This document shows, in pieces, positions 52,319 to 61,026 of a stretch of DNA of 64,000 nucleotides. Origin of the DNA: Microthrixaceae bacterium. GTDB lineage: Bacteria > Actinomycetota > Acidimicrobiia > Acidimicrobiales > Microtrichaceae. The notes beneath the pieces were generated by a model, which was not told the DNA's origin, ran no database searches, and saw nothing but the letters and a program-made list of their open reading frames with translations. The stretch spans positions 372,001 to 436,000 of the forward strand of contig JAOSKI010000001.1 in assembly GCA_027493675.1 (NCBI GenBank). Direction: 5' to 3'. The translations under genes were made by a program, and so were the position numbers. The first letter of the stretch is position 1. The number at the start of each line of letters is the position of its first letter.

Positions 52319-53609
52319 ATGCTCGACGTCCGACTCATCCGCTCCGATGCAGACGCGGTACGCGCTGGGCTGGCCCGTAGGGCGAGGACCCCGCCGCGGT
52401 GGACCGCGCCGCCGAGCTCGACGGGCTGGTGCGTTCCCTGACCGCCCGCCGGGACGGCCTCCGGGCCGAGATCCGCACCATCTCCAACGAAGTGGGCACG
52501 TTGTTCCGCGAGGGCCACGAGGAGGAGGCCGGGGAGCTCCAGGCCCAGTCGAAGTTGCTCGGGGAGCAGGAGAAGGACCTCGACGCGCAGGCAGGTGAGC
52601 TCGCGGCCGAGTTGCGTGAGGTGATGCTGAGGATCCCCAACCTGCCCGCGGACGACTGTCCCGACGGGCTCACCGCAGCGGACAACGTGGTGATGCGCAC
52701 CGAGGGCTACGACCCGGACTCCTATGCCGGTCACCAGCGAACGCCCCACTGGGAGATCGGCGAGGAGCTGGGGATCCTCGACACCGAGCGAGCGGTCAAG
52801 CTCTCGGGTTCGATGTTCGTGATGTACCGCCGTGCGGGGGCGGCTCTCGTGCGTGCGCTGTGCCAGTTGGCGCTGGATCGCAACGCGGATCTCTACGAGG
52901 AGATCCGGCCCCCACGCTCGTGCGCACCGACACCATGATCGCCACCGGTCACCTGCCCAAGTTCGTCGACGAGGCATACCACATCGAACGCGACGAGCTC
53001 TGGGCCGTTCCGACCGCGGAGGTCCCGCTGACATCGCTCGGGCGCGACGAGATCGTCCGCGAGGACGACCTACCGATGAGGTTCTGTGCCCACACGTCGT
53101 GCTTCCGTCGCGAGGCGGGATCCGCGGGCAAGGACACGCGCGGACTGTTGCGCGTCCACGAGTTCGACAAGGTCGAGATCCTGGCGTACTGCAGACCGCA
53201 GGACGCAGCCGACATCCACGCCGAGATCCTCACCCGGGCCGAGAGCCTCATCGGCGACCTGGGCCTCGCCTACCGGATCGTGGACCTGTGTGCCGGTGAC
53301 CTGGGTGCGTCGTCGCGGCGGACCTTCGACATCGAGGTGTACGCGCCGGGCGTGGACAACTGGCTGGAGGTGTCCTCGGTGTCGTGGTTCGGCGACTTCC
53401 AGGCGCGCCGGGCCAACCTCCGCTACAGGCCGTCGGACGGCAAGGGGACCGTGGTCCTCGACACCCTCAACGGTTCGGCGCTCGCGGTACCTCGTGTCTG
53501 GGCCGCACTGGTGGAGACATGGCGACTGCCCGACGGCGCGGTGGAGGTTCCCGAGCTGCTTCGGCCCTACATGCGCGGGCTGGAGAGGATCACACCGCCA
53601 GACCGATGA
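52319..53609 (+). CDS. serS: Seryl-tRNA synthetase (frameshifted)
   Basis: Class II synthetase charging tRNA-Ser. MLDVRLIRSDADAVRAGLA opens the tRNA-binding coiled coil that runs to about residue 100. The catalytic domain contains LSGSMFVMYRRAGAALVRAL, VPTAEVPLTSL (motif 2 region), RMRFCAHTSCFRREAGSAGKDTRGLLRVHEFDKVE-type motif 2 (read in pieces), and motif 3 near SRRTFDIEVYAPG and TLNGSALAVPR. About 430 aa. Shifts near 52385 and 52915. The 3' end overlaps the convergent crcB by 20 nt. Confidence 0.95.
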
Positions 53610-53972
53610 ACGCGGCTCCGACCGCAGCCAGGGTGGTGGCGAGGAGATACCCCGCAGCGGTACCACGGCGTCGGTCCTCCCAGAGCGCAGCCACCTCCAC
53701 AGCGAAGGTCGAGAAGGTGGTGAACGTCCCCAACGCCGCAACGGCGGTGATCGTCGCCCATCTCGCGGGCACCCTCGACACGAGCACCGCGGCGGTGAGT
53801 GATCCGGTCGCGTTCACGATCAGGGTGCCTGTCGGGAAACGGCTGCGGTTGAGCAACCCGGTCACGAGACTGCGCGCGAGCGCCATGGTGCCGGCCGCGA
53901 CGACGAACCCGACCACACCGATCACGGCCGTGGGCCCCGTGGTTCGTCCCCACCGAGGTGTCCGGTGGTCAT
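53590..53972 (-). CDS. crcB: Fluoride channel subunit CrcB (copy 1), frameshifted near start
   Basis: Four-helix half of a dual-topology or heterodimeric Fluc channel expelling fluoride. VIGVVGFVVAAGTMALARSL, then the channel motif RFPTGTLIVNATGSLTAAVL and ALGTFTTFSTFAVEVAAL with the Phe-box and Ser/Thr. The open frame starts at GTG 53925, but ATG 53972 overlaps the copy 2 stop (ATGA), and one restored base near 53940 gives RGPTAVIGVV, so I prefer 53972. About 127 aa. Confidence 0.88.
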
Positions 53973-54360
53973 GCGGGGATTTCCGCCTCGTCCCGCCAGG
54001 TTCGCTGCAGGATCATGCGTCCGGCTACAGCCACCGCTGTTCCGCCGAGGAGGTTGGCGACGAGCCAGGCCGATGGCGCGAGCCACGATCCCGCTCGGTA
54101 CTCGGTGGCGGTGTGCACAGCGAGTGCGGACCAGGTGGTGAGCCCCCGCAGAGGCCGGCTCCGATCAACCCCTGGGTCCGGGCGCTCACCGACCCGGGTC
54201 GCGCGCCGGTGAGGGCACCGAGGAGCATCGCCCCGACGAGGTTCACCGTCAGCAACGACACATCCACGGCGCCCGGGCCCAACGCCCGGGTCAGCGCCCA
54301 ACGGATTCCGGCACCAGCGGTGGCCCCGATGGCGATGGCGGCTGATCGGCGCAGGTCCAT
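53969..54360 (-). CDS. crcB: Fluoride channel subunit CrcB (copy 2), frameshifted
   Basis: Partner of the adjacent CrcB; actinobacteria often encode two oppositely oriented subunits. ATG 54360. IAIGATAGAGIRWALTRALG, SLLTVNLVGAMLLGALTG (the conserved Asn), and after a shift near 54145 GLCGGLTTWSALAVHTATEY with NLLGGTAVAVAG. No fluoride riboswitch core was found upstream. A TAACCT hexamer ends 10 nt before the ATG. Confidence 0.85.
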
Positions 54361-54471
54361 GTCGTCCACGAGGTTACGGGCGCGGAGCCGATGGCCGCGC
54401 GAACTGGTTCCGACGGTGGGCATCCGCCGGTTCGTGTGCGTGAGGTCCCTCCCAGGTGGTTGACTTCACAG

Positions 54472-55189
54472 ATGGAGCCGGTTCCCTCGGATGCCCAGGG
54501 GTCGAGTGGAGTGTCCGCCGAGGTGCCCGACGGAGCGCGTCCCACACCCGATCTGGCGGCGCGGGTCGACTACGAATGGGGACGCTCTCGATCGGTGACC
54601 TCGGAGCGGATCCGATACCCACTGTCCGGGCGTGGCTGGCCGAGGCCGAGACCCACATAGGGGCCGACTTCAACTCGATGGTGCTGGCGACCGTTGACGG
54701 TCAGGGCCGTCCGAGCACTCGCAACGTGCTGCTCCGTGAGGTGGATTCGACGGACCGGTTCTGGTTCTTCACCAATCGTTCGAGTCACAAGGGTCGCGAC
54801 ATCGCGTCGAACAGCGCGGTGTCACTGCTGTTCAGCTGGCTCCCCATCCACCGCCAGATACGCGTCGACGGTGTGGCCGAAGAGCTCGACGACGTGCTGA
54901 GCGACGAGTACTTCTACAGCCGGCCGCGTGACAGCCAGGTGGCGGCGTGGGCCAGCGAGCAGTCATCGGTCCTGGCGTCGCGCTCGGAGCTGCTGGACGA
55001 GGTGCGACGTCGCACGGCCGAGTTCGAGGGCAGGGAGGTGCGCGGCCCCCGGATTGGGGTGGCTACGCGGTGATGCCGCGCGTCGTGGAGTTCTGGCAGG
55101 GCCGCCCCAGTCGCCTGCACGACCGGGTGCGGTTCACGCGCACCCCGGAGGGGTCCGCCGGGTGGCTCAAGGAGCGTCTCGCTCCCTGA
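54472..55189 (+). CDS. pdxH: Pyridoxamine 5'-phosphate oxidase (frameshifted)
   Basis: FMN enzyme making pyridoxal 5'-phosphate. The leader [20 protein letters not shown] joins after a shift near 54580 to [22 protein letters not shown] and substrate motifs: [36 protein letters not shown] and EFEGREV. A second shift near 55050 reaches [20 protein letters not shown] and [10 protein letters not shown], the C-terminal signature. About 239 aa. Divergent from the crcB pair. Confidence 0.93.
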
Positions 55190-55212
55190 GCGGGGGCCGG
55201 AGCGTTCTCGAT

Positions 55213-55254
55213 CGGTCGCTCAGCCCCGATCGCTCAACCCCGGTCGCTCAACCC
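55213..55254. repeat. Three 14-bp tandem repeats
   Basis: CGGTCGCTCAGCCC, CGATCGCTCAACCC and CGGTCGCTCAACCC follow each other without gaps. The last unit contains the stop codon of the minus-strand LCIB-like gene, so a repeat-number change would move that stop. Confidence 0.85.
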
Positions 55255-55976
55255 AGTGTGGTACGTGTACCGCCCGCGCCGCGCAGGGTCGCGCCCACAC
55301 CCAGAAGACGGTCCTCCACGCCGTCCAGGTGTACCTGGATGCCCGTGAACACGGCTACGTCAATGCGATCCCACGGATCCAGTGCGTCGAGCTGGGCCAT
55401 CATCTCGACCTCCACGGCGTGGGTGGCCGCGACGGTGAGATCCACGATCCCTCTCGGGTCGGTGTCGAGCTCCGCCTCGACGAGGCGTCGCAGCAGCTGG
55501 GCTTCGTCGTCGGTGAGGCCCGAGTGGTCGGGACCGGCCGTGGGGTGTTCGCCCCAGCTCGCGAGCAACGCGCACAGCGCACCGCACGTGGGGGTGGCAT
55601 CACCCTGGCCGTGCCTCAGGTTCTGTCCCGGTGAGCCGTGCGGTCCGATCCCGATGTGGGTGGCTCCGATCACGAGCAGCCTTCCCCGCTCCACGGTGTC
55701 GGGCACATGGGCCAGGCACGCACCCCAGCCGGTACGGCCGAGCGTGGGCATGCCACCCAGGCCTCCGAGCGCGAACGTGGGTCCCCACCGCTGCGTGACC
55801 GCTGCGATCAGGTGCTGGGTGAGCTCGTCACGGCAGATCGACACGGCCGCGAGGGTGGCGTCAGCGGTGAACCCCCACGGCTCCAGGCGTGCAACCACCT
55901 CGTCGAGGTACTGCGACTGGGGGACCGCGGCGGGAGAGGGGCTCGGGGGAGCTCCGCGGCGTCGTGCATTGCGCAC
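55248..55976 (-). CDS. LCIB-like protein (possible beta-class-like carbonic anhydrase)
   Basis: Intact from GTG 55976, 242 aa, soluble. The pattern VSICRDELTQHLIAAV, then LGGLGGMPTLGRTGWGACLA, HVPDTVERGRLLVIGATHIG, GSPGQNLRHGQGD and TPTCGALCALLASW resembles the LCIB/LCIC group: Cys plus Asp, Gly-rich loop, His and second Cys as putative zinc ligands. Algal and diatom members hydrate CO2; bacterial members are barely studied. An ATG at 55969, 8 nt after TAGGAT (55978-55983), could be the true start if one base near 55935 is missing. Assignment is by motif pattern only. Confidence 0.55.
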   Translation of the reverse strand: MRNARRRGAPPSPSPAAVPQSQYLDEVVARLEPWGFTADATLAAVSICRDELTQHLIAAVTQRWGPTFALGGLGGMPTLGRTGWGACLAHVPDTVERGRLLVIGATHIGIGPHGSPGQNLRHGQGDATPTCGALCALLASWGEHPTAGPDHSGLTDDEAQLLRRLVEAELDTDPRGIVDLTVAATHAVEVEMMAQLDALDPWDRIDVAVFTGIQVHLDGVEDRLLGVGATLRGAGGTRTTLG

Positions 55977-56059
55977 GATCCTACGTAGCGACCAGGACCG
56001 CGCACTACTCCGGAAGGCATCGCCAGGACGATCCGTCCCACGGTCTGTGGGTGGGAGAC

Positions 56060-57028
56060 CTATGTCTGCGCTCGCCGACCCCCATCGGACTGCCGGTTGG
56101 TACGGGTGGCTTCGCTCTCGGGTGGTTCGACCGATCGATGCCCGTTGCGGCGAACCAGCGCGGTCACGGCGAGTGCGCCTCCCACGATCAAGACGGCCCC
56201 TATGAGGATCCTGGTGGCGCCGAACTGCTCCGCCCAGCCATGCAGGGAGCTCTGCAGGTCGCGGACCCAGGGAACCACGCCCGATGATCCCTTGCCGGCC
56301 AACTCCTGGATCTCGACGTATGCGTAGTAGGTCACGAATGAACCGGCGAGGATCAGCAGCACACCTGAGATGGCGTTCATCTTCGGCAAGAGGCTCCGGA
56401 AGCGGGCGATCAGCCCGGCCTTGGCGAGCGCAACCGCGATCGTCAGCACGGCGAGGGTCGCGCCCATGCCGAGCCCGTAGGCGAGGAACGTCGCAACCCC
56501 GGCGAGGAACTCCGAGCCCGTGAGCGTGGTGGAGGTGACCGCGATGAACACCGGGATCGTGCAGTTCAGCGAGGCGATCGCATAGGAGACCCCGTAGAGG
56601 AACATCGAGGACAGCTCGCGGCGTCGGTCCGAGAGGTGCAGCTTGGGGAGGTCGACGACTGGTTCGAAGCCTCGCAGCATGGCGATTCCCAGACCCACCA
56701 GGACGATGCCGACAACGATCGTGAAGTACGGCAGCCGGGTCCCCAACCAGCCCGAGACGGACGACCACACCACCCCCATGATCCCGAACACGGTGAGGAA
56801 GCCGAGGGTGACCGCCGAGCTCACTCCGAGGGCCTTGAGCACAGGATCGACACCGGCGCTGGTCACTCCACGCTCGGACGCACTCCTGCCGGAGGTGCTG
56901 TCGTCGGAAGTGCTGTCGTCGAGTCCCAGGAAGTAGCTGAGGTAGGCGGGGAGAAGGGCGAACCCGCAGGGGTTGATCGTGGCCACGGCGCCTGCGACGA
57001 ACGCCAGGGCGATCGTGCTGCTGTTCAT
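56060..57028 (-). CDS. ccdA: Cytochrome c biogenesis protein CcdA
   Basis: Intact, 322 aa. A membrane thiol-disulfide reductant carrier moving electrons from cytosolic thioredoxin outward. ATINPCGFALLPAYLSYFLG has the first redox Cys in the NPC.PALLP-type motif and AIASLNCTIPVFIAVTSTT the second. Six to seven helices. A Ser/Asp-rich insert (DDSTSDDSTSGRSAS) lies between helices 1 and 2. It pairs with the TlpA-like gene upstream, which suggests cytochrome c maturation for the caa3 oxidase. The stop is TAG. Confidence 0.93.
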   Translation of the reverse strand: MNSSTIALAFVAGAVATINPCGFALLPAYLSYFLGLDDSTSDDSTSGRSASERGVTSAGVDPVLKALGVSSAVTLGFLTVFGIMGVVWSSVSGWLGTRLPYFTIVVGIVLVGLGIAMLRGFEPVVDLPKLHLSDRRRELSSMFLYGVSYAIASLNCTIPVFIAVTSTTLTGSEFLAGVATFLAYGLGMGATLAVLTIAVALAKAGLIARFRSLLPKMNAISGVLLILAGSFVTYYAYVEIQELAGKGSSGVVPWVRDLQSSLHGWAEQFGATRILIGAVLIVGGALAVTALVRRNGHRSVEPPESEATRTNRQSDGGRRAQT

Positions 57029-57071
57029 GGGAGCACACGGGTGGTCGCGGCGGCGTGCCTGGTCGCGCCGC

Positions 57072-57734
57072 TCACAGCAGCCCTGATTCGGTGAGGGAGT
57101 CCTTCAGCTCGGTGGCGGTCAACGCTCCGCCGTAGATCGCGGCCACGTTGCCCTCGGAGTCGATCAGCACGGTCCGGGGCAGCGCTGTTCCACCGAAGGC
57201 TGCGGTCACCTCGGCTCGTGGGTCCCGTCCGTTCGGGTAGGTCACACCGGTCTGTTCGACCATCCTGCGGCCGGCGTCGAGGGAGTCGGTCACGTCCACC
57301 CCGAGGAACGCCACTTCTCCGCCGAGCTCCTGGTGCACGGATTCGAAGTCGGGCATCTCCGCCAGGCACGGGCCACACGTGGACGACCAGAAGTTGACCA
57401 CCAGCAGGGTGCCCCGGAACTCCTCGATGGATGTGGTTCCTCCATCGAGGAGCTCCAGTTCGGCGTTGGGTGCGGGTGATCCGACCTCGAGCACCCCCGG
57501 CTCGTCGGCATCGACGGAACCGGAGGTCTCCAGCGCGCCGGTCACCTTCACCGAGTCGTCGTCCTCGGTGCCGAACACCTCCAGGGCGCCGAGGGTGAGG
57601 AAGATCGCCAGCGCCAGGGAGATGACCGTGAGGGCGGCGATCGACAGGGGATCGAGCCGTCGCGCCCGCGAAGGCTTGTCGGCATCGTCAGTGGAGTCCC
57701 CGGGTGCGTCTCGTTGGGAGGTGAGCTCGCTCAC
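57072..57734 (-). CDS. TlpA/ResA-like membrane-anchored thioredoxin
   Basis: Intact, 220 aa. Anchor helix LSIAALTVISLALAIFLTLG after a ~25-residue cytosolic start; the redoxin domain opens with VGSPAPNAELELLDGGTTSI. The active site CGPC sits in VNFWSSTCGPCLAEMPDFES, and the cis-Pro is in TALPRTVLIDSEG. It probably reduces apocytochrome c cysteines, fed by CcdA, whose gene starts 44 nt downstream. GTG 57734 with GGAGGAGAC directly upstream. Confidence 0.92.
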   Translation of the reverse strand: MSELTSQRDAPGDSTDDADKPSRARRLDPLSIAALTVISLALAIFLTLGALEVFGTEDDDSVKVTGALETSGSVDADEPGVLEVGSPAPNAELELLDGGTTSIEEFRGTLLVVNFWSSTCGPCLAEMPDFESVHQELGGEVAFLGVDVTDSLDAGRRMVEQTGVTYPNGRDPRAEVTAAFGGTALPRTVLIDSEGNVAAIYGGALTATELKDSLTESGLL

Positions 57735-57808
57735 GTCTCCTCCGTTGGTCGGTCTCCCGCTGCCTGTGCGGGTGGTGATCGGCTCCTCCCACGCTACCTA
57801 CGGCGGCT

Positions 57809-58211
57809 TCAGGGGTCAGATCGCCGTTGCGCCTGGGATGTGCGGACCTGCTCAGGCGACGGTCTGCGCCACCAGACTCCGGTAGGGGCGGGCACCGCGA
57901 CCTCGGGAAAGGCATCCTGGGGGCGTGGAGCCTTCGGCGGGCGTCCCCTCCGTCGCTTGGACAGCACGATCCGACCGGCCACGAACAGGTGACCGCCCCA
58001 GACCCCGAACTGCTCCTTTCGAGCTACGGCTGAGTCCAGGCACTCGGAGCGCACCTCGCAACGCAGGCACGCGCTTGGCCGCGGATATGTCGTCCACGTC
58101 GTCACTGAAGAAGTCAGCGGTCTGCAGGCCACGACAGGCCGCCGCGTGCTCCCAGCCCCTGGGCCCCAGGAGCAGCTCCGGTCGTGGTCTCTCCGGTGCT
58201 TGTGCAGTCAT
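57809..58211 (-). CDS. WhiB-family iron-sulfur transcription factor (frameshifted)
   Basis: ATG 58211. The first cluster Cys lies in AAACRGLQTADFF. After a shift near 58075 the remaining three come in CLRCEVRSECLDSA, followed by the G[VI]WGG turn in FGVWGGHLF. A basic tail, LSKRRRGRPPKAPRP, contains an AT-hook core (RGRP). About 134 aa. WhiB proteins bind the primary sigma factor and sense redox or nitric oxide. The subtype cannot be fixed; general position near redox genes fits a redox role but is not proof. Confidence 0.88.
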
Positions 58212-58707
58212 CTTGGTCTCGCTTCCCGCTGGTGTGGTCCTGCCGATCCGGCCTGGTCGGCGTGCTCTGGTCGGTGTGGAGTCGTCCTCGGCCCCTGGGT
58301 CGAGAACGAAAAGCCGCCGGGTGGGAACCCGACGGCGTTGTGGAGTCCTGGGTTGCACTCGGGTCAGTGCGGAGGAGCTCCCCGTCGGGCTGGACGACGC
58401 TTGGTCGTGAAGGTGGACGACTTGGCGTGGTGCGTGTCGGTCGTCGTGGAGTCGAAGCCAGCCGATCCGATGCCGCTCGGGCTGATGCCGCTATAGCGGT
58501 GCACCGACGCGCCGATCACCGTGTGGCGCCACCTGGTAGCTGAGTTGGTGGGTGTGGTCGTCATCGGTTCGCTCGGTTCGCTTCGGGATGCCATGGTGCG
58601 GCTCGACCCCGACGTGGTCCGGTTCACTGAACCAGCCCCGTAGCGTCACGTCAAGTGAATAACGGGGCCGCACCGGTGTGCCATCGCGCCGGGCCCGGAT
58701 GGAGCCG
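58212..58707. other. 496-nt intergenic region upstream of whiB
   Basis: Contains a terminator-like hairpin at 58304-58336 (minus strand) for the genes upstream. It also has a short repeat, GGTTCGCTCGGTTCGCTT, near 58566. No coding frame is convincing. Its length suits a regulated whiB promoter, but I cannot place the -10. Confidence 0.5.
58304..58336 (-). terminator. Intrinsic terminator after the MBL-hydrolase gene
   Basis: Reading the minus strand, GCCGTCGGGT (58336-58327), loop TCCC, ACCCGGCGGC (58322-58313) forms a 10-bp stem with one mismatch, then CTTTTCG. It is the only GC stem with a T-run seen in the window. It would end the orn-MBL transcript before whiB. Confidence 0.6.
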
Positions 58708-59917
58708 TCACCTGATCAACGTGTAGGTGTACCGGCTGTCGGGGTCGGTTCCCCTGGTCATGCGGCCGGCCAGGCGCAGGTGCTCCAGGTGGGCATATGT
58801 CTCCGATTCGGCCAACGGTCCCCAGGAGCGCTCCTGGAACAGCTCGCGGCTGTACGTGCGCACTCCGGCGGTGCCCACATCGATGGCGATCGCCTCCAGC
58901 CGGGCCAGGCGTTCGTCGTGGTGCACCATGATCTCACGCACGCGTGCGGGAAGGTCGCTGAAGGGCAGCCCGTGGGCGGGAAGCACGGTCCTGACCCCGT
59001 CGAGCGACGCGACGCGCTCCAGCGCGGCGACGAAGTCCGACAGGGCGTCCACGCTGGCGGTCAGACCCGAGATGTGGGGGTGTGATGGTGGGAAGGACGT
59101 GGTCCCCGGAGAGCAACACCCCCGATTCGGGATCCCACAGGCAGAGGTGGTCACCGGTGTGCCCGGGCGTGTGAAGCGCCTGCCAGTCCCGGTTGCCCAG
59201 GCGCATCCACTGGGCGTCTGAGACGCGGCGGGTCGGCGCCAGGTTGAGGAGGCCCTTCTTCGACATCTCGTCCCAGGAGCGCATCCACTCGAGCTCGCCC
59301 TCCCCCGGGCTGTAGCCGTCCTCGCCGTAGGGCGTGGACATGGCAGGTATCTCCGGCATGGGCCCCTCGCCGAAGAGCACCCGCGCGAGGCGCCTGTTCA
59401 CGGGTCCGTCGACCTCAGGAAGCTCCACGTCCTCGAGCGCGTCGGGCGGTCCGGAGCCGTCGGGCCCGGTTTCCAGCTCGGTGAGCTCCAGGTCCACGGG
59501 CTGGGGGTCGAAGGGCGTGGCGAAGGCGTCGTGCGCGACCACGTCGCAGTGGTGCTCCACCTTCAGGCGCCCGGCCGCCCCGAAGTGGTCGGGGTGTGAA
59601 TGGGTGACGAGAACCGTGTGGATGCGCTCCATGGGGACGCCGATGCTCGCGAGCCTGTCGGACAGCACCTTGGCCGAGCTCGGGTCGGGAAGTCCCGGGT
59701 CGACCAGGGCAACCCCACGGTCGTCCTCGATCACATAGCAGTTCACATGCCCGAGGCCCGGCAACATGATCGGGATCTGGATCCGCAGGACGCCGTCGGC
59801 CACCTCGTCGACCTCTTCGCGGGCCGGCAGGCGCTCCTGGCGCAGGTTCGAACCGGGCTGTGGGGCGGCTTCGTCGGGCCCGGGTGCGCGGTCCGGGTTC
59901 AGCGAGGGTCTGCTCAC
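58708..59917 (-). CDS. MBL-fold metallo-hydrolase (frameshifted)
   Basis: Metallo-beta-lactamase superfamily. The metal motif is VLVTHSHPDHFGAAG (HxHxDH), with later ALHTPGHTGDHLCLW and LLSGDHVLPTITP as third and fourth ligands. VLPAHGLPFSDLPARVREIM gives the final His, then a C-terminal winged-helix-like region, EHLRLAGRMTRG. The N-terminal 40 residues are disordered. About 403 aa. GTG 59917 overlaps the orn stop (GTGA). A shift lies near 59080. The LACTB2/glyoxalase II-like layout suggests a hydrolase or nuclease; the substrate is unknown. Confidence 0.85.
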
Positions 59918-60459
59918 GATGCCGTCTTCTCGGCGAACACGGCTTCCCTCCAGTAGCGCAGCTCCGCCACGGACTCCTTGATGTCGTCCATGGCCCGGTG
60001 CGCGGAGGCCGCCTTGGTGAGCCCCGCCATCTTGTCGGGGTACCAGCGCCTGGAGAGCTCCTTGATCGTCGAGACGTCGATGGACCGGTAGTGCAGGAAA
60101 TCCTCGATCTCGGGCAGGTAGGCGGCCAGGAAGCGCCGGTCCATCCCGATCGAGTTGCCGGCCAGCGGCACCGTGCGCGGCTTGTCGATGTGGGCGGTGA
60201 GGAACTCCATGGTGGCAGCGCCCGCGTCCGCGAGGTCGACCTCGGAGCTTCGGATCGCGTCGAGCAGGCCACTGGATGTGTGCATCTTGAGGACCACTTC
60301 GTCCATCGCCGCGAGCGCGTCCTCGGGTTGGTGGACCACCAGGTCGGGACCCTCCGCCACGATGTTCAACTCGTCGTCGGTGATCAGGGTGGCGATCTCC
60401 ACGATCACATCCCTGGTCGCGTCGAGCCCGGTCATCTCGAGGTCCATCCATGCGATCAT
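59914..60459 (-). CDS. orn: Oligoribonuclease
   Basis: DEDDh 3'-5' exoribonuclease degrading 2-5-nt RNA and pGpG. Intact, 181 aa from ATG 60459. MIAWMDLEMTGLDATRD has the first Asp-Glu pair; PLAGNSIGMDRRFLAAYLPE the middle Asp; YRSIDVSTIKELSRRWYP and SAHRAMDDIKESVAELRYWR complete the DEDDh site with the final His. The open frame upstream of 60459 is not conserved. Confidence 0.95.
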   Translation of the reverse strand: MIAWMDLEMTGLDATRDVIVEIATLITDDELNIVAEGPDLVVHQPEDALAAMDEVVLKMHTSSGLLDAIRSSEVDLADAGAATMEFLTAHIDKPRTVPLAGNSIGMDRRFLAAYLPEIEDFLHYRSIDVSTIKELSRRWYPDKMAGLTKAASAHRAMDDIKESVAELRYWREAVFAEKTAS

Positions 60460-60466
60460 CCCTTTG

Positions 60467-60472
60467 AGGTTA
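60467..60472 (-). promoter_or_regulatory. -10 hexamer of a leaderless promoter for orn
   Basis: On the minus strand TAACCT ends 7 nt before ATG 60459. AAAGGG in the gap could also act as a weak ribosome-binding site. It is back to back with the dut promoter. Confidence 0.42.
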
Positions 60473-60519
60473 CGCCCCGGAGCGACGCTCCGGTCGGCAG
60501 CGACCGAGGAGACCGGTTG

Positions 60520-60525
60520 TAGAGT
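60520..60525 (+). promoter_or_regulatory. -10 hexamer of a leaderless promoter for dut
   Basis: TAGAGT ends 7 nt before GTG 60533, with no ribosome-binding site between. Confidence 0.45.
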
Positions 60526-60532
60526 CGCCGCC

Positions 60533-60970
60533 GTGTTGGAGATCCCCGTCACCCGGAGCCACGACGACCTGGAGCTGCCCACCTACGCGAAGCCGGACGA
60601 TGCCGGTGTCGACCTGCGGGCATCCGAGCGCGTCGAGATCCCTCCGGGCGGTCATCGCGCGTTGGTGGCCACCGGCGTGTCGGTCGCGATACCACCCGGC
60701 TACGCAGGGTTCATCCAACCCCGCAGCGGCCTGGCCCTACGACACGGGGTGACATGCCTCAACACGCCCGGACTGATCGACGCCGGCTACCGCGGCGAGC
60801 TGAAGGTCCTGCTCATCAACACCGATCCGCACGAGTCGTTCACAGTTGAGCGTGGCGACCGGATCGCCCAACTGGTGATCCAGGCCGTGGAGCACGCGAC
60901 CTTCACCGAGGTGGATGAGCTGGGGCAGACCGAGCGAGGCGTGGGCGGGTTCGGCCACACCGGCGTCTGA
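60533..60970 (+). CDS. dut: Deoxyuridine 5'-triphosphate nucleotidohydrolase
   Basis: Hydrolyses dUTP to dUMP. Intact, 145 aa, trimeric family length. The five motifs are visible: DDAGVDLRASE, QPRSGLALRHGV, NTPGLIDAGYRGELKVLLIN, GDRIAQLVIQ and the C-terminal RGVGGFGHTG arm. The start is GTG 60533 (LEIPVTRSHDDL). Divergent from orn, with about 73 nt between the starts. Confidence 0.95.
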   Translation: MLEIPVTRSHDDLELPTYAKPDDAGVDLRASERVEIPPGGHRALVATGVSVAIPPGYAGFIQPRSGLALRHGVTCLNTPGLIDAGYRGELKVLLINTDPHESFTVERGDRIAQLVIQAVEHATFTEVDELGQTERGVGGFGHTGV

Positions 60971-61026
60971 GCCGCGCCGTTCCGGCGGTGGCGCTGTCGT
61001 CGCACGGCCGGCGGTGGCACCGGGCC

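Noticed and set aside
54361-54471. Fluoride riboswitch upstream of crcB
   Set aside because: I looked for the conserved GGNGAUGG core and the pseudoknot partner on the minus strand and did not find them.
58934-60451. Long minus-strand open frame spanning the orn and MBL-hydrolase region
   Set aside because: The first half is an out-of-frame reading of orn, whose DEDDh motifs lie in another frame. Only the part from 59917 onward is the MBL protein.
60974-60994. GCGCC/GGCGC hairpin after dut
   Set aside because: Only a 5-bp stem with a 10-nt loop and no T-run; such stems are expected by chance at this GC content.
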